Below, one piece after another: positions 18,476 through 28,173 of a stretch of 64,000 bases of DNA (its first letter is position 1; the number at the start of each line of letters is the position of its first letter). The translations under genes and the position numbers were made by a program. The stretch is from Paraferrimonas sedimenticola (lineage in GTDB: Bacteria > Pseudomonadota > Gammaproteobacteria > Enterobacterales > Shewanellaceae): the NCBI RefSeq assembly GCF_002282855.1, contig NZ_NRIR01000010.1:1-64000 (forward strand), written 5' to 3'. Below the pieces are notes generated by a model. That model was given only the letters and a program-made list of their open reading frames with translations, was not told where the DNA came from and did not search any database.

Positions 18476-19039
18476 TTAAAATCGGTAGTTGATTTCTAAC
18501 ATGTGAAAATCGGCGCCTACGTTGTTTGAGCCGTGCAGCCCGCCATCCGAGTAATGCATAAAGCGGTAACCAAGCCCCAGGCCTTTGTACAAGGTCACAC
18601 CCGCGCCAACCGTCAAAGAGAATTGAAACGCACCACCGAAATCTTGGCGTTCAAATTGGTGCCGCGATAAATAGGCACCACCGGCGCCCGCATCGAAATA
18701 GACACCATCGTGCTTGCTGGCGATTCGAATCTTGGGCGTAACCGAAACTACCAATGAATCTTGTCCAGAGGCGCTTAGGTAACCCGCGCTAGTCATAAGA
18801 CTGCCGCCGAGGTACCAGGTTTCCCAATCGCCACGCCAAGGCAAACGAAAATCCGCACTGATATCGTAGGCTTTAAACTCTTCGGGTTGTGGTTTGCCCA
18901 AAGTGGTCGCGCCGGAAAATCTAGCTCGAATGCCGACACTTTCTGGGGTAAAGCTACTGGCGAGCGCTTGAGCTGGCAGCAGTAAAGCGCCAACAATAGT
19001 GGCAATTCGATAGAAGCTGAGGTTTGTCAGACTCAACAC
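18476..19039 (-). CDS. PagL-like lipid A 3-O-deacylase / acyloxyacyl hydrolase
   Basis: 187 residues from the GTG at 19039 (GGGA upstream). A TTG at 19057 is the alternative, but it lies in the T tail of the uspE-side hairpin. A signal peptide ends near ALA-SS. The C-terminal half shows alternating outer-membrane beta strands. The RFMHYSDGGLHGSNN motif carries the His-Ser pair of PagL, and the protein ends in an aromatic Phe (INYRF) as outer-membrane barrels do. Expected role: removal of the 3-linked acyl chain of lipid A. Confidence 0.72.
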   Translation of the reverse strand: MLSLTNLSFYRIATIVGALLLPAQALASSFTPESVGIRARFSGATTLGKPQPEEFKAYDISADFRLPWRGDWETWYLGGSLMTSAGYLSASGQDSLVVSVTPKIRIASKHDGVYFDAGAGGAYLSRHQFERQDFGGAFQFSLTVGAGVTLYKGLGLGYRFMHYSDGGLHGSNNVGADFHMLEINYRF

Positions 19040-19055
19040 ACTGGATTCCCGATAC

Positions 19056-19087
19056 AAAAAAGCTTTCTAGTATTGTAGAAAGCTTTT
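19056..19087 (-). terminator. Terminator of uspE
   Basis: 12-bp stem AAAAGCTTTCTA / TAGAAAGCTTTT with a 6-nt loop and a minus-strand T run. It lies between the uspE stop and the pagL-like start. Confidence 0.8.
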
Positions 19088-19164
19088 GGGTTAATGCTGA
19101 ATTTTCAGAAAGATAGAAGGCGCTGAACGCCTGTAGGAGTCAGACGCCAACTCAACTACTACCC

Positions 19165-20088
19165 CTAGTCTTCTTGCAGCGGGGAAACATAGTCTTTGGG
19201 CTTAATTGCTAATAAATCGCAATCTAGGCTGTCGATAACATGCTCGGCTGTGTTACCGATTAACGCGGCAGAAATACCGGTTCGGCCCACAGTGCCCAGA
19301 ATAACCAATTCTGCATCCAACTCTTTGGCAACCGCAGGAATCACTTCTTCCGCTAAACCTTCTTTAACGTGGCAATGGCTCATTGGAATATCAAACTTAG
19401 CCGCTAACTCTTCAATTCGCTGCTCGTGTTGCTGCTGAATGCTGGCGTTATACGCCGCCGCGTCAAAGTCTGGTAACTCGATCACTATATTCACAGGCGT
19501 ACTTGGATAGCCATTTACCAGGTGAACCTGAGCTTTAATCTCACGAGCTAGCTTTTGTGCGGTAACAATAATGGCTTCGTTGAGGGTGCGATGAGCTACG
19601 TCATCGTCGGAAACGTTAACTGCACAAACGATAGTGCCATTTACCGGCCAGTCGTGTTCTTTGACCAACAGCACTGGCAAAGGAGCTTTGCGTAGTAAAT
19701 GCCAATCGGTCGGTGTAAACACTATGCTCTTGAGCATGTCGTGTTCGTGAGTGGCTTTAATGATCATGTCAAAGCCGCGCTCAATGCACTCGGTGATAAT
19801 GGCTTCGTAAGGGCGGTTGTGCCATACCACTTTTACTTCAACGTCTTGATTGGTCTTGCTGACAAGTTCTGATAGCCATTGGTGTCTATCCGCAACCACG
19901 CCATCGCGCATTGCGTCACGCTCTTCGCCGGACAACATAGAGGTCATGTCGTAAGAGAAGTCGTAGATACACAAAAAGGCAGTCACTTCAGCACCGGTAC
20001 TTTGCGAAAGTTCCAGCGCTCGGTCTAAGGCAGGTTGGGTGTCTTTTGTGGGGTCAATGACCACCATTAGCTTTTTATAGTCCTTCAT
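19165..20088 (-). CDS. uspE: Tandem-domain universal stress protein UspE
   Basis: 307 residues made of two Usp domains (about 1-150 and 155-300). The first begins KKLMVVIDPTKDTQPALDRA. The second ends in the ATP-binding-type glycine block LGTVGRTGISAALIGNTAEH. It is located just downstream of fnr, as in Shewanella and Vibrio. UspE is linked to stress survival, motility and adhesion in E. coli. Confidence 0.92.
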   Translation of the reverse strand: MKDYKKLMVVIDPTKDTQPALDRALELSQSTGAEVTAFLCIYDFSYDMTSMLSGEERDAMRDGVVADRHQWLSELVSKTNQDVEVKVVWHNRPYEAIITECIERGFDMIIKATHEHDMLKSIVFTPTDWHLLRKAPLPVLLVKEHDWPVNGTIVCAVNVSDDDVAHRTLNEAIIVTAQKLAREIKAQVHLVNGYPSTPVNIVIELPDFDAAAYNASIQQQHEQRIEELAAKFDIPMSHCHVKEGLAEEVIPAVAKELDAELVILGTVGRTGISAALIGNTAEHVIDSLDCDLLAIKPKDYVSPLQED

Positions 20089-20170
20089 AACGCGCCTCGT
20101 TATTCACTGGTTCCTAACTTATGTATAGAAGTTATTGTGGCGCTTTGCTGTGAACTAAATCAAGAAATCT

Positions 20171-20914
20171 TTACTTTCGAATACCGGCGAGCTCATTTAA
20201 CGCTTCTACGTTCAAAAGCGTAATGTATTTGCCTTTAACTTCAATGAGTCCGGCTTTTTGAAAGCGACCAAGAAGACGAGAAATGGTCTCAACGGTTAAG
20301 CCTAAATAATTGCCGATATCGCCACGGGTCATACTTAAGCGAAACTCTTTGTGAGAGAAACCGCGATTGCCATAGCGAATGGCGAGGGTAGCGATGAAGG
20401 AGGCCAAACGCTCTTCAGCGTTTTTCTTGGAAAGCAACAAAATCATTTCCTGATCGGTACTGATTTCGTTACTCATAAGGCGCATTAGCTGTTGGCGCAA
20501 GCGCGGCATGGTGCCGGACAACTTGTCCAGCATTTCGTAGGGCACTTCGCAAACCATAGCGGTTTCGAGTGCTTGAGCAAAACTCTGATGTTCGTTGGCA
20601 TGAATGCCGTCAAAGCCAATCACATCGCCAGCCAAATGAAAGCCGGTAATCTGCTCGTCACCTTGCTCGGTAATCGTAAAACTCTTTAAGGTGCCAGAAC
20701 GTATCGCGTATAAGGACTTAAGCGAGTCGCCTGTTTTGAACAACTGCTCGCCTTTTTGAATCGGCTTTTTGCGCTCAATGATGGAGTCGAGCTTATCTAG
20801 CTCATTGTTATCTAGGGTAAAAGGAATACACAGTGCACCCATACTGCAATCGTGGCAGTGAATGGCACATCCTTGTTGGATTGGGCGTCGCTGTATTGTG
20901 TTGTCTGAGGACAT
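20171..20914 (-). CDS. fnr: FNR/EtrA oxygen-sensing transcriptional regulator
   Basis: 247 residues. The four [4Fe-4S] cysteines are at 20, 23, 29 and 122, the numbering of E. coli FNR (plus Cys16). After the cyclic-nucleotide-fold domain comes an HTH with [11 protein letters not shown], giving E209, S212 and R213, which recognise TTGAT-N4-ATCAA. Full FNR function is therefore expected. It is located between uspE and the cbb3 assembly genes, and two matching boxes lie upstream of ccoN, so it probably controls the oxidase. Confidence 0.95.
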   Translation of the reverse strand: MSSDNTIQRRPIQQGCAIHCHDCSMGALCIPFTLDNNELDKLDSIIERKKPIQKGEQLFKTGDSLKSLYAIRSGTLKSFTITEQGDEQITGFHLAGDVIGFDGIHANEHQSFAQALETAMVCEVPYEMLDKLSGTMPRLRQQLMRLMSNEISTDQEMILLLSKKNAEERLASFIATLAIRYGNRGFSHKEFRLSMTRGDIGNYLGLTVETISRLLGRFQKAGLIEVKGKYITLLNVEALNELAGIRK

Positions 20915-20971
20915 AGACTTCTCTTACCTTAACAATAACCGCATCATGTTAAACCAATTTACCATACTGGG

Positions 20972-21646
20972 CTAGCTCAGCTGTTGAAGCCCGATCACAA
21001 AAGTCTGAACTCCATAGGCAATAAGCAAAAGCCCGCTAACAAGACGCACTCCTTTGTGCTTTAGCCAGTGCTCGAGCTTCTTAGCGGCAACCCCAACCAG
21101 CAACAGAGCGGGCAGGGTGCCAAGACCAAATGCCGCCATTAACGTGGCGCCTTGAGCCGCTGAGCCAGAGGCTATCGCCCAGGTCAGCATCGAATAAACC
21201 AAACCGCAAGGTAACCAACCCCAAACGATGCCGGCCATATAGGCCTGTAACGGGTTGGCGACCGGCAACAAGCGTTTAGCCAATGGCTGTATTTGCGCCC
21301 ACAGTTGCTTACCGGCTTTTTCTGTGACCGTTAACCACTGGTTGATGCCGGCTATATAGAGCCCAGTTACTATCATTAAAGCAGCTGCAACGAATCGTAG
21401 CCACAATAAACCATTACTGGCGTCGGTGACTTGAGCAATACTGGCGACCACGCCACCGACAATCGCGCCGGCAATCATATAACTGGTAATGCGACCTAGG
21501 TTGTATCCCAGAATCAGGCTTTTTTTGGAGGAGTTGCTAGAAGCGCTTAGGCTCATGGCGGCCATCAGACCGCCACACATGCCAAGACAATGACCACCGC
21601 CCATCAAGCCTACAAGGAGCGCAGCCCAGGGCGTTATTTCTGTCAT
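20972..21646 (-). CDS. TauE/SafE-family membrane protein of the cbb3 assembly cluster
   Basis: 224 residues, about six membrane helices. The N-terminus has GGGHCLGMCGG, the DsbD-like cysteine motif of the sulfite exporter TauE/SafE family members encoded with ccoS. It is probably involved in metal or thiol handling for oxidase assembly; the substrate is unproven. It overlaps ccoS by 4 nt. Confidence 0.85.
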   Translation of the reverse strand: MTEITPWAALLVGLMGGGHCLGMCGGLMAAMSLSASSNSSKKSLILGYNLGRITSYMIAGAIVGGVVASIAQVTDASNGLLWLRFVAAALMIVTGLYIAGINQWLTVTEKAGKQLWAQIQPLAKRLLPVANPLQAYMAGIVWGWLPCGLVYSMLTWAIASGSAAQGATLMAAFGLGTLPALLLVGVAAKKLEHWLKHKGVRLVSGLLLIAYGVQTFVIGLQQLS

Positions 21647-21834
21647 TTGGTGGACGAGTCCTTATTCGCATTCGAGTTGTTTTGCGTTTGCGGTTGGTCT
21701 TCGTCAAACAGAATGGATACGCTGTGTTTTTCGAGGTCTTCGAATTGGTCAGAGCGAACCGCCCAAAAAAAGATCGACACCGCTAAAATCACAAACAACA
21801 TAGCAATGGGTATCAATACATAGATAATGCTCAT
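21643..21834 (-). CDS. ccoS: cbb3 oxidase maturation protein CcoS
   Basis: 63 residues. One membrane helix (LIPIAMLFVILAVSIFFWAV) is followed by the family motif RSDQFEDLE. CcoS is needed for cofactor insertion into cbb3 oxidase. It begins on the base next to the ccoI stop and overlaps the SafE-like gene by 4 nt. Confidence 0.93.
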   Translation of the reverse strand: MSIIYVLIPIAMLFVILAVSIFFWAVRSDQFEDLEKHSVSILFDEDQPQTQNNSNANKDSSTK

Positions 21835-24228
21835 TTAGCGCCTCGTCGAAGATTTCTTTAACAGTCTGACACTGTTGCCTACTACCAGCAGCGAACTGGC
21901 CGACATGCCCAACGCAGCTAGGTAAGGCGGTACCAGACCTGCCATTGCCAGCGGTAGCACGGTGATATTATATCCCAAGGCCCACATCAAATTCTGCTTA
22001 ACCGTGGTTTGGGTCTGTTTAGCAATCGATACAGCCTCAGACAAGCCTTGTAGCTTGTCACCGAGTAAAATCAGGTCGGCTTTGGATTTGGAAACCGCGG
22101 CACCTGAGCCCATCGCCAGACTCAAATCAGCGCCGGCAAGCACAGGGGCGTCGTTAATGCCATCGCCAAACATGGCGTAACGCTTGCCTGACGCCTGCAA
22201 AGACTGAATCAACTCGAGTTTATTTTGTGGCGATTGTTCGGCGTGGAAATTGTCGACGTTTAAGCGCTCGGCCATGGCAGCCACCGAAGCCTTGGCATCG
22301 CCAGAGGCAATCACCACATCCATTCCTTTGGCTTTTAATTCTTCAATACAAGCTTTGGCATCGTGTCTTAGCTGGTCGCTTAACTCGAAACGGGCCAAGG
22401 GTTGCTGGTTTTTAAGTAGCCATATGTGCTGGCCGGAGTCTCGCGCAGTTTGGTCAGTAAACTTGTGGCTTCCGAGCCGATAATTGTCGCCTTGATACTC
22501 GGCGCTGACGCCGTGGCCAACGTGGCTTTCAATGCTGGTGATCACCACTTGTGAGTCAGCGTGTTCCGCGAATGCTTTGGCAATAGGATGAGTCGATCCT
22601 TGCTCCATGGCGGCTGCAATGGCTAGCGCTTGTTTCTCGCTAGCATCACCGAGTAATTCCACCTTTTTGATGTGGAAGTTACCATGGGTCAAAGTGCCCG
22701 TTTTATCAAAAATAACACCGTCGATTTGGGTAAGGCGTTCAAACACATCTTTGCGACGACTGAGAATTCCCGCCATTTGTAGACGTGCGGTACCACTGGT
22801 AACCGCGGTCGGTGTTGCAAGAGAGAGAGCACATGGACAGGTAGCTACAAGTACAGCAAGTGCCACCCAAAAGGCATGGCTTGGCTCAATGTAGCTCCAA
22901 ATCAGATAGCTCAGCGCTGCAGAAATTAACACGCCTGGAATAAAGTAACGCGCTAGCTTGTCCGCCAGCATGGCCACCGCTGGCTTAGCACTAGCAGCTT
23001 CGTCTTGAAGGCGAATGATCTGTGAGACTAGCTGTGCTTGGCCGGTGGCACTCACTTGCAGTGTAATGGGCTGTTCGACGTTAATGGTGCCTGCATACAA
23101 AGTATCGTCTAGTTGCTTTTCTACGGGCAGATGTTCACCGGTCAACATGGATTCGTTGACGCTAGTGCTGCCTTCAATCAGTACACCATCGACAGGGATG
23201 GCATCGCCATCGGCCACTAATACGGCATCGCCAATTTGCAGCGACTTAGCTGAAACGGTTTCCACCCCGTCAGCGGTAATTTTCTGAGCCGATAGAGGAA
23301 CCAGTTTGTGCAGGTTTGAGGCGCTTTCGGCGGCTTTTTGGCGGGCTTTTTGTTCAAAATAGCGCCCGATCAGCAAAAAGAAGGTAAACATGGAAACCGA
23401 CTCGAAGTAGACTTCGCCGGTACCGTTTACCGTTGCGATACAACTCGATATGTAGGCCACAATAATGGCAATGGATACCGGAGTATCCATGTTAACCCGT
23501 CCACTCCAAAGCGCTCTAAACGCTGAGAAGTAAAAGGGCTGAGCCGAGTACAACACCACAGGGGCTGCGAAAATCATGCTGACCCAGCGGAAATACTCAA
23601 CGTATTCCGGTTCAACATCAAAAAAGGCTTCCGAATACAGCGCTAATGCAAACATCATGACTTGCATGGTGGCAAGCCCAGCCAATCCCAAGCGCAATAA
23701 GAAGCGGCGGCTGTTTTGCTTGTTGGTTATCTCAGCGTCGTTGACCACAAACGGTGACGCCTGATAGCCAATTTGATGAATCACAGTAAAGATTTGGCTA
23801 AGCGCAAGCTTTGAAGGGTCCCAACGCAACAACGCGCGTTCGGTGGTTGAGTTAACTGAAATTGACACCAAACCGTCGAGTTGGCGAACTTTCTGTTCGA
23901 TTAGCCAAGCGCAAGCGGCGCAGGTAATGCCGTCAATGGTAATACTGGCACTGGCAACATCGTCTTCGTTGGCAACAAACTCTTGTTGTACGTCCTCGAT
24001 GTCAAAGGCTTGAAATTTTTGAAGCTGCTCTGGCACCAACCCATCCTGGCGAGCGCCTTTATCCGTGCGAAATTTGTAGTAATTGTTCAGTCCGGCCTCA
24101 AGAATGGCGTTGCATACCGCTTCGCAACCGGCACAACAGAATTCTTCTATTTTGCCATTAACTTGAGTTTGAAATTCACCGTCCTTGGTAACTGTTTCGC
24201 CGCAATGAAAACAGCAGGTTTGACTCAT
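21835..24228 (-). CDS. ccoI: Copper-exporting P1B-type ATPase CcoI/FixI
   Basis: 797 residues. N-terminal Cys-rich finger (CCFHCGETV, FCCAGCEAVC), then a heavy-metal-associated domain with GITCAACAWL. After the membrane helices come the CPC translocation motif (ATCPCALSLATPTA), phosphorylation motif DKTGTLTHG, the STHPIAKAFA segment and GDGINDAPVLAGAD. It supplies copper to the CuB centre of cbb3 oxidase. It lies between ccoH and ccoS with nearly no spacing. Confidence 0.94.
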   Translation of the reverse strand: MSQTCCFHCGETVTKDGEFQTQVNGKIEEFCCAGCEAVCNAILEAGLNNYYKFRTDKGARQDGLVPEQLQKFQAFDIEDVQQEFVANEDDVASASITIDGITCAACAWLIEQKVRQLDGLVSISVNSTTERALLRWDPSKLALSQIFTVIHQIGYQASPFVVNDAEITNKQNSRRFLLRLGLAGLATMQVMMFALALYSEAFFDVEPEYVEYFRWVSMIFAAPVVLYSAQPFYFSAFRALWSGRVNMDTPVSIAIIVAYISSCIATVNGTGEVYFESVSMFTFFLLIGRYFEQKARQKAAESASNLHKLVPLSAQKITADGVETVSAKSLQIGDAVLVADGDAIPVDGVLIEGSTSVNESMLTGEHLPVEKQLDDTLYAGTINVEQPITLQVSATGQAQLVSQIIRLQDEAASAKPAVAMLADKLARYFIPGVLISAALSYLIWSYIEPSHAFWVALAVLVATCPCALSLATPTAVTSGTARLQMAGILSRRKDVFERLTQIDGVIFDKTGTLTHGNFHIKKVELLGDASEKQALAIAAAMEQGSTHPIAKAFAEHADSQVVITSIESHVGHGVSAEYQGDNYRLGSHKFTDQTARDSGQHIWLLKNQQPLARFELSDQLRHDAKACIEELKAKGMDVVIASGDAKASVAAMAERLNVDNFHAEQSPQNKLELIQSLQASGKRYAMFGDGINDAPVLAGADLSLAMGSGAAVSKSKADLILLGDKLQGLSEAVSIAKQTQTTVKQNLMWALGYNITVLPLAMAGLVPPYLAALGMSASSLLVVGNSVRLLKKSSTRR

Positions 24229-24229
24229 A

Positions 24230-24709
24230 TTATTTGAATTCTATTGGAGCTTGTCTTGGCAAGTGTATTCTTTTTTGTAGACGCCAACTGTGATCATAAC
24301 TGTCTAGTTGAACTTCCCAGTTGCCGTTGAAGTCTTTATCTGTCTCTAATCGGTAATTACCACTGCCATCGGCGGTTAGCATCACGGCTTTATCGCGTTC
24401 GGGAAGTGTCGGATGATAGAAGGATAGGGCAATTGCACCTTGATGGGTGTCGCCACTGACTTGCTTGATGGTCAGTTCACCTTGGTTAAACACCATGGAA
24501 AATTGCAAGCCAAGCTCGCGGGCCTTGTCGATTTTAGCAAGATCCAAATTAATCGCCTTACCTTTCTTGTAGTAGTCTTCTGCGACTAACGAGTCTTTGT
24601 TATCAACCGCAATTTTTACCAAGAATAGGCTAGAAATTACAGCTGACGCTGGAATTCCAATCAGGACCCAAGGCCAAAACTGCTTATACCAAGGGGTAGG
24701 TTTGTTCAT
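24230..24709 (-). CDS. ccoH: cbb3 oxidase assembly protein CcoH/FixH
   Basis: 159 residues from the ATG at 24709 (MNKPTPWYKQFWPWVLIG), the usual FixH start. A longer frame would begin inside the upstream terminator hairpin. One membrane helix is followed by an extracytoplasmic domain with the family motif LVAEDYYKKGKAINLD. It acts with CcoI and CcoS in oxidase assembly. It is separated from ccoP by an intrinsic terminator. Confidence 0.9.
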   Translation of the reverse strand: MNKPTPWYKQFWPWVLIGIPASAVISSLFLVKIAVDNKDSLVAEDYYKKGKAINLDLAKIDKARELGLQFSMVFNQGELTIKQVSGDTHQGAIALSFYHPTLPERDKAVMLTADGSGNYRLETDKDFNGNWEVQLDSYDHSWRLQKRIHLPRQAPIEFK

Positions 24710-24727
24710 AGTCTGTCCCGTAGATAC

Positions 24728-24754
24728 AAAAAGGGCTCCCATAAGCGGGAGCCC
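24728..24754 (-). terminator. Terminator/attenuator between ccoP and ccoH
   Basis: Perfect stem GGGCTCCC / GGGAGCCC (24733-24740, 24747-24754) followed on the minus strand by TTTTT, 13 bp past the ccoP stop and 19 bp before the ccoH start. It should separate, or dose, structural and assembly gene expression. Confidence 0.85.
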
Positions 24755-24766
24755 AAATACAATGGA

Positions 24767-25708
24767 TTAGTTGTTTAGGCTGTACACGTAAGAAGAAATT
24801 ACGTGAACTTTCTCTTCGCCCAATACGTCTTTCCAAGCAGGCATCACACCGGCACGGCCGTTGATAATGCTCTCTTCTATGGCTTTACGGCTGCCCCCGT
24901 AAGTCCACGCATTGTCGGTCAGGTTAGGTGCGCCCAGTAGTTTGTTACCAGCGCCGTCCATACCATGACAAGCGAAACAACCTTTCATGTAGGCTTTTTG
25001 GCCTTCAGCTGCTTTTGCCGCATCGTGCTCGCGACCCGATAGACTAATAACGTACTCAGCCAGTGCTGGTACTTCTTCGTCAGTAATCGGTAGACCGCCT
25101 TTTGGTGGCATCATGCCGCTACGACCATTCATCAAGGTAGTCTTGATTTCCTCGCCAGAACCACCCCAAATCCAGTTGCCATCTGCAATGTTAGGGAAGC
25201 CTTTCGCACCTTTTGCGTCTGAACCGTGGCACAGAGCACAGTTTTGTAGGTACAAACGACGACCAACTTTAATGGCTTCAGGGTCTTGCGCCAATTCTTC
25301 TACTGATTTTTCAGCGTAAGCGGCGAAGATAGGACCGAATACCTTTTGCGCTGCGTCTTCTTCTGCTTGGTATTGGTTAACCACAACAGTAAGAGGCTTA
25401 ACACCACCTTCTATCTCTGAAATGGTGTTGTGCTCAGAAGAGGCCCAACCTAGCGAGTTACCAAAGGCAACCAAACCAGGGTACAGAGCAAAGTAGCCCA
25501 AACCGTAGATGATGGTGGCTACGAACATATAGGTCCACCACTTAGGTAGCGGGTTGTTCAGCTCTTCAATGCCATCAAACTCGTGACCCATGGACTCGCC
25601 TTCCTTCACACCAGTATTGTTGCGCAGGCAAAAATACAGGGCGACTACACTGATACCAATGCAGCTAAGGGTAAGGATGGCAATCCACCAACTCCAAAAT
25701 ACACTCAT
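24767..25708 (-). CDS. ccoP: cbb3 cytochrome c oxidase diheme subunit CcoP
   Basis: 313 residues. Two N-terminal membrane helices (WWIAILTLSCIGISVVALYF, WWTYMFVATIIYGLGYFALY) make this the long CcoP form. Two CxxCH heme c sites follow, CALCH and CFACH, each with a downstream Met ligand region (GMMPPKGG, GVMPAWK). It passes electrons from cytochrome c to CcoO/CcoN. Its ATG shares one base with the ccoQ stop. Confidence 0.95.
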   Translation of the reverse strand: MSVFWSWWIAILTLSCIGISVVALYFCLRNNTGVKEGESMGHEFDGIEELNNPLPKWWTYMFVATIIYGLGYFALYPGLVAFGNSLGWASSEHNTISEIEGGVKPLTVVVNQYQAEEDAAQKVFGPIFAAYAEKSVEELAQDPEAIKVGRRLYLQNCALCHGSDAKGAKGFPNIADGNWIWGGSGEEIKTTLMNGRSGMMPPKGGLPITDEEVPALAEYVISLSGREHDAAKAAEGQKAYMKGCFACHGMDGAGNKLLGAPNLTDNAWTYGGSRKAIEESIINGRAGVMPAWKDVLGEEKVHVISSYVYSLNN

Positions 25709-25884
25709 TATTTAGTTTCTCCCGAATCTTTCGATTCAACGTCCTTTTGCTCGTCAGAGAAGACCAAATTGGCGGCTTCATCAAAAGACTTTTTGCGACG
25801 TGAACTATAAGCCCACAGTACGATCCCAATAAAGGTGATCATCAGGACGAGCGTCAAAATCCCTTGAAACGTTCCGTAATCCAT
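25708..25884 (-). CDS. ccoQ: cbb3 oxidase small subunit CcoQ
   Basis: 58 residues: MDYGTFQGILTL, one membrane helix (about 8-25), then WAYSSRRKKSFDEAANL, a typical CcoQ pattern, and an acidic tail. Strong GGAGG lies upstream of the ATG at 25884. The TAA overlaps the ccoP ATG (TAATG). CcoQ stabilises the assembled oxidase. Confidence 0.92.
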   Translation of the reverse strand: MDYGTFQGILTLVLMITFIGIVLWAYSSRRKKSFDEAANLVFSDEQKDVESKDSGETK

Positions 25885-25900
25885 ATGGTCCTCCTAAGAC

Positions 25901-26506
25901 TTACTTAAGCGCGTGGCCTAGTGATTGAAGATAAGCAATAAGGGCTTCCATTTCGGTTTTGCCTTTAACTGCTTGCTCAGCGCCATCGATGTCCGCTTGG
26001 CTGTATGGAACACCTAGAGTTTGCATGGCTTGTACTTTCTTAGCGGTGTACTTGCCATCTAGGATGTTCTCTTCCAACCATGGATAACCAGGCATGTTTG
26101 ACTCAGGCACAACTGCGCGTGGGTCAATCAAGTGAATGCGATGCCACTCATCTGAGTAACGTCCGCCAACACGAGCTAGATCAGGACCAGTACGCTTGGA
26201 GCCCCACTGGAACGGGTGATCCCATACAGATTCACCAGCAACAGAGTAGTGGCCATAGCGTTCGGTTTCTGCGCGCATTGGACGGATCATTTGGCTGTGA
26301 CAACCGTAACAACCTTCGCGGATGTAGATGTCACGACCTTCCAACTCAAGAGCAGTATAAGGACGCAAGTTTGCAACCGGCTCAGTGGTGTCCTTTTGGA
26401 ACATCAAAGGTACGATTTGTACCAAACCACCAAAGCTAATTGCGATGACGATGAAGATGGCCATTAGGCCAATATTCTTTTCGACAAGTTCGTGATTGAA
26501 TTTCAT
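25901..26506 (-). CDS. ccoO: cbb3 cytochrome c oxidase monoheme subunit CcoO
   Basis: 201 residues. An N-terminal membrane anchor (about 12-34) is followed by the heme c site [14 protein letters not shown] and the family blocks [17 protein letters not shown] and [13 protein letters not shown]. 13 bp after ccoN, 16 bp before ccoQ. Confidence 0.96.
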   Translation of the reverse strand: MKFNHELVEKNIGLMAIFIVIAISFGGLVQIVPLMFQKDTTEPVANLRPYTALELEGRDIYIREGCYGCHSQMIRPMRAETERYGHYSVAGESVWDHPFQWGSKRTGPDLARVGGRYSDEWHRIHLIDPRAVVPESNMPGYPWLEENILDGKYTAKKVQAMQTLGVPYSQADIDGAEQAVKGKTEMEALIAYLQSLGHALK

Positions 26507-26519
26507 TGCTTAATACTCC

Positions 26520-27956
26520 TTACGCCGCTTTTGCTTCTGGTTCAGCTTGTAGGCTGTTTGCAGGAGCTTTCACAGTCTTGTAGACGTTGTAAGCCATTAG
26601 CAACATACCGGCGACCCAAAGGACACCACCTAGGAAGCGAACGAAGTAGAATGGGTAAGAGGCTTCAAGGCTCTCTACGAAGCTGTAGGTCAGGGTGCCG
26701 TCGTCGTTAACTGCACGCCACATCAGACCTTGCATAACACCAGAGATCCACATGGCTACGATGTACAAAACAGTACCGATAGTCGCCAACCAGAAGTGGG
26801 CGTTAATCAGAGATACGCTGTACATGCGACCTTGTGCAAACAGGTTAGGGATCAAGTGGTAAATGGCACCGATAGATACCATGGCAACCCAACCCAATGC
26901 ACCTGAGTGAACGTGACCTACGGTCCAGTCGGTGTAGTGAGATAGGGCGTTAACCGTCTTAATAGACATCATTGGACCTTCGAAGGTCGACATGCCGTAG
27001 AAAGACAGAGAAACCACTAGGAAACGCAAGATTGGGTCGGTGCGAAGCTTATGCCATGCGCCAGACAGGGTCATGATACCGTTGATCATGCCACCCCAAG
27101 ACGGAGCAAACAGAATTAGCGACATGATCATACCCAGTGACTGAGTCCAATCAGGAAGCGCAGTGTAGTGTAGGTGGTGTGGACCAGCCCAAATGTACAG
27201 AGAAATCAACGCCCAGAAGTGAACGATAGACAAACGGTACGAGTAAACAGGGCGACCGGCTTGCTTAGGTACGAAGTAGTACATCATGCCCAAGAAACCA
27301 GCAGTTAGCAGGAAGCCTACCGCGTTGTGCCCGTACCACCACTGAACCATGGCATCAACAGCACCAGAGTACACAGAGTAAGACTTGAACATGTTTACTG
27401 GCATCGCCATCGAATTAACGATGTGCAGTACTGCTACTGTGATAATGAAGGCGCCAAAGAACCAGTTCGCTACGTAAATGTGCGAAGTATTGCGCTTCAT
27501 AATGGTACCGAAGAAGACCACGGCGTAGGATACCCAAACCACTGCAATCGCGATATCGATTGGCCATTCTAGCTCAGCGTACTCTTTACCTGAGGTAATA
27601 CCCAAAGGCAGAGTGATGGCTGCGGCTAGAATAATCGCTTGCCAACCCCAGAAGGTGAAGGCAGCCAATTTAGGCGCGAATAGCACGGCTTGACAGGTAC
27701 GTTGTACCACGTAGTAAGAGGTGGCAAACAAGGCCGAGGTGCCGAAGGCAAAGATCACGGCATTGGTATGAAGAGGTCGCAAGCGACTGTAGGTCAACCA
27801 AGGCAGATCAAAGTTCAGCGCGGGCCAGACTAGTTGTGCTGCAATCAATACACCGACGGCCATACCCACGATACCCCATAAAACGGTAACGAGAGCAAAT
27901 TGGCGAACGACAGTATAGTTGTAGTCAGCTGGTGATGGACTGGAATGGGACATCAT
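26520..27956 (-). CDS. ccoN: cbb3 cytochrome c oxidase catalytic subunit CcoN
   Basis: 478 residues, 12 membrane helices. Heme/copper ligand regions are recognisable: [35 protein letters not shown], and [15 protein letters not shown]. It reduces oxygen at very low tension while pumping protons. First gene of ccoNOQP. Two FNR boxes lie 150-205 bp upstream. Two ATGs occur in tandem at the start (27956 or 27953). Confidence 0.96.
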   Translation of the reverse strand: MMSHSSPSPADYNYTVVRQFALVTVLWGIVGMAVGVLIAAQLVWPALNFDLPWLTYSRLRPLHTNAVIFAFGTSALFATSYYVVQRTCQAVLFAPKLAAFTFWGWQAIILAAAITLPLGITSGKEYAELEWPIDIAIAVVWVSYAVVFFGTIMKRNTSHIYVANWFFGAFIITVAVLHIVNSMAMPVNMFKSYSVYSGAVDAMVQWWYGHNAVGFLLTAGFLGMMYYFVPKQAGRPVYSYRLSIVHFWALISLYIWAGPHHLHYTALPDWTQSLGMIMSLILFAPSWGGMINGIMTLSGAWHKLRTDPILRFLVVSLSFYGMSTFEGPMMSIKTVNALSHYTDWTVGHVHSGALGWVAMVSIGAIYHLIPNLFAQGRMYSVSLINAHFWLATIGTVLYIVAMWISGVMQGLMWRAVNDDGTLTYSFVESLEASYPFYFVRFLGGVLWVAGMLLMAYNVYKTVKAPANSLQAEPEAKAA

Positions 27957-28104
27957 TATGCTTCCACTGCTATAAGAATAGAATTAACACTTTTTAGTTT
28001 TTGTCTTAGTAACCCAACCGTCAAAGTAGGCCAGCGTAACAGTGAGCCAAGTCACAAAAAAACGCCCAAAACCTTGGCGAGCGGCGAGGTCACGGCGATC
28101 ATAC

Positions 28105-28118
28105 TTGAGCCAAATCAA
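28105..28118. promoter_or_regulatory. FNR box 2 upstream of ccoN
   Basis: TTGAGCCAAATCAA, one mismatch to TTGAT-N4-ATCAA. Centre lies 42 bp from box 1 and close to the start site predicted from that box, so it could modulate or repress. It is also in range of the divergent lipoprotein-cydDC side. Confidence 0.7.
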
Positions 28119-28146
28119 AAAAGATAGCGAGCTATCTACTAGAAAC

Positions 28147-28160
28147 CTGATCCAGATCAA
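28147..28160. promoter_or_regulatory. FNR box 1 upstream of ccoN
   Basis: CTGATCCAGATCAA; on the minus strand TTGATCTGGATCAG, one mismatch to consensus. A possible -10 (TATCTT, 28126-28121) lies at about the class II distance toward ccoN. Confidence 0.78.
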
Positions 28161-28173
28161 GGCGTAGGAAAGA

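Noticed and set aside
20150-20163. FNR-like site between uspE and fnr
   Set aside because: Reads TTGATTTAGTTCAC on the minus strand; the second half-site has too many mismatches to claim autoregulation.
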